In this document: positions 62,980 to 64,000 of the stretch, in pieces
How positions within the stretch are numbered: the first letter of the stretch is position 1
How the letters are laid out: each line of letters starts with the position of its first letter
NCBI GenBank assembly: GCA_022494885.1
Contig: JAGVSM010003698.1
Span: forward strand, 1-64,000
Length of the DNA: 64,000 bases
Reading direction: 5' to 3'
Origin: Micrasema longulum
Taxonomy: Eukaryota; Arthropoda; Insecta; Trichoptera; Brachycentridae
Notes under the pieces: generated by a model
The model's database searches: none
What the model saw: only the letters and a program-made list of their open reading frames with translations
Told to the model about the DNA's origin: nothing
Program-made: the position numbers and the translations under genes

Positions 62980-64000
62980 ATTTTATATAATTAAATAATT
63001 TTCGTAAGAACTCATTAAGACATTTAGAGTCAAGCATGTAACAATATTGACTTATAAACAATTTAACGATTATGTACAGAAGCATTATCAAAACTACGAT
63101 ATATTATAAATTAACCACTTGATCGAAAAAAAATTTTCCTCATTTTTTTAATTTAAAATAAAAAGTATTAAAAAATACATGAACGTAATAAACATTGTCT
63201 AGATCAAACAAATAAATATTATTATTTAAATATTATTTGTTAAATAATTAAATATATAAATAAATATACATATAAATATATATAAATAAATAAATTTTGA
63301 AATACAAATAGTAAATATTATGTATTTGGATTAGATACTTCTTGCAAAAATGTTTTTAAATTCACACGTCTTGTTCTTTTATTATGAAATTGGTACTTAT
63401 ATCCATGAGGCAATTATTGATCAAACTTGCAAGGTTCTAGTACCAAGCTTCGTTGACTTCAGAGGCCTTACATGAAGTTTGTTTTGTGATCGGGAACTAT
63501 ACTGTTTATTATGATATTAAAAAAAACATATGAAAAATGATACAATATTTAATGGCGTTCGTTTCCATTCAAAGTTTAATTAATTCACGTTCACAAACCA
63601 TTGCGAATAAAATAAAAACTTAATGATTATAGACCCTGACAAATTGCAACCAAATATACGAGAAAGATTCAAATTAAAACCTTGACATTCCGGCCAAAAA
63701 ATAATAATAAATTCGAGCAATCAAGTACACTATGTAATCAACAGTTAAAATATAACAATAATAAAAAAAACAAACACTCGTAAATTACAGGATATAAAAA
63801 AGCTATTCAAAAGAAACCAGTTTGGAAACTATATTGGAATATCCGGAACGAAAACAAAAATGATAACGTAGTATTAATGAATTATTATTGTAAGTTTGTA
63901 CTGAGATTTGAGTGATTAAAAAACATAAATAACAAGGTCGGATTGTGCAAATTAAAATCGAAGAGTCGTGGGATTAAGACTGATTAGAAAAGTATAATTT
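62980..64000. other. Unassigned AT-rich stretch to window end
   Basis: The interval has TATAAATA-rich low complexity at 63210-63300. I recognise no gene, SINE head or family repeat. Confidence 0.45.

Noticed and set aside
1..64000. CRISPR array, bacterial operon or integrated virus
   Set aside because: There are no regularly spaced repeats, no ribosome-binding-site-led gene runs, and no gag, capsid or integrase sequence. The repeats seen are eukaryotic transposable elements.

Overview
The window reads as intergenic or intronic DNA from an arthropod, most likely an insect. It is strongly AT-rich, has no bacterial gene layout, and shows no convincing host exon, rRNA, true tRNA or CRISPR. Nearly everything recognisable is transposable-element debris. 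The insect assignment is inference from the repeat types: RTE-like and CR1/L2-like LINE 3' ends, tRNA-headed SINEs, mariner, hAT, Helitron-like and Penelope-like remnants. Species cannot be named.

Working names used below. LX: RTE-like LINE whose protein ends in a SAYPYGE motif and whose DNA ends in a triplet microsatellite; about ten fragments. SA, SC, SH, SI: four tRNA-headed SINE families. FB: a self-complementary (snap-back) retroposon family with 5' end CARCAATRTTTTGAG and 3' end TCTCTGTTGTAATATGTT. MP: a palindromic TA-flanked MITE. MD: a MITE with GGGCC ends. RE: an unclassified repeat found twice, each copy carrying a different nested insertion.

1-10 kb: LX and SINE fragments, including an SA SINE split by an FB insertion (8.0-8.4 kb). 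10-20 kb: CR1/L2-like LINE ends with local duplications (10.5 and 17.7 kb), FB with a 16-bp target-site duplication (11.8 kb), SA SINEs (15.5 and 16.0 kb), a GC-rich block (15.0-15.4 kb) and an LX fragment between 41-bp direct repeats (18.1-18.35 kb). 20-29 kb: densest in coding remnants: a CR1/L2-like end (20.0), a LINE RT C-terminus (21.3), an RTE-like RT with YADD box (21.8-22.9), SINEs (22.9-25.1), inverted Penelope-like/hammerhead segments (25.96-26.38), an RTE-like end (26.5-26.96), a CR1/L2-like end (26.97-27.3) and the longest LX frame (27.7-28.4). 30-47 kb: SH SINE split by a hAT MITE (30.5), FB (30.9), a 1.94-kb interval bounded by 15-bp inverted repeats and holding LINE pieces (31.6-33.5), an FB palindrome (34.4), RE copies (34.8 and 45.7), a hammerhead-like hairpin (38.6), a LINE carrying an MP MITE in its 3' region (41.3-42.7) and LINE ends (43.1-45.2). 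47-64 kb: an inverted duplication (47.3-48.9 versus 58.5-59.3) with a hAT relic in one arm, an FB cluster (50.6-54.5) including an apparently full-length 890-bp copy with an 11-bp duplication, an MP MITE and a broken mariner (55.5-56.9), MD MITEs, a Helitron candidate (59.6-60.3) and minor relics to the end.

No genes act together in a pathway here. The biology is layered insertion: several insertions are bounded to the base by target-site duplications, which gives relative ages. The FB family is the best candidate for something not previously described. All clade names rest on motif recognition without a database search.
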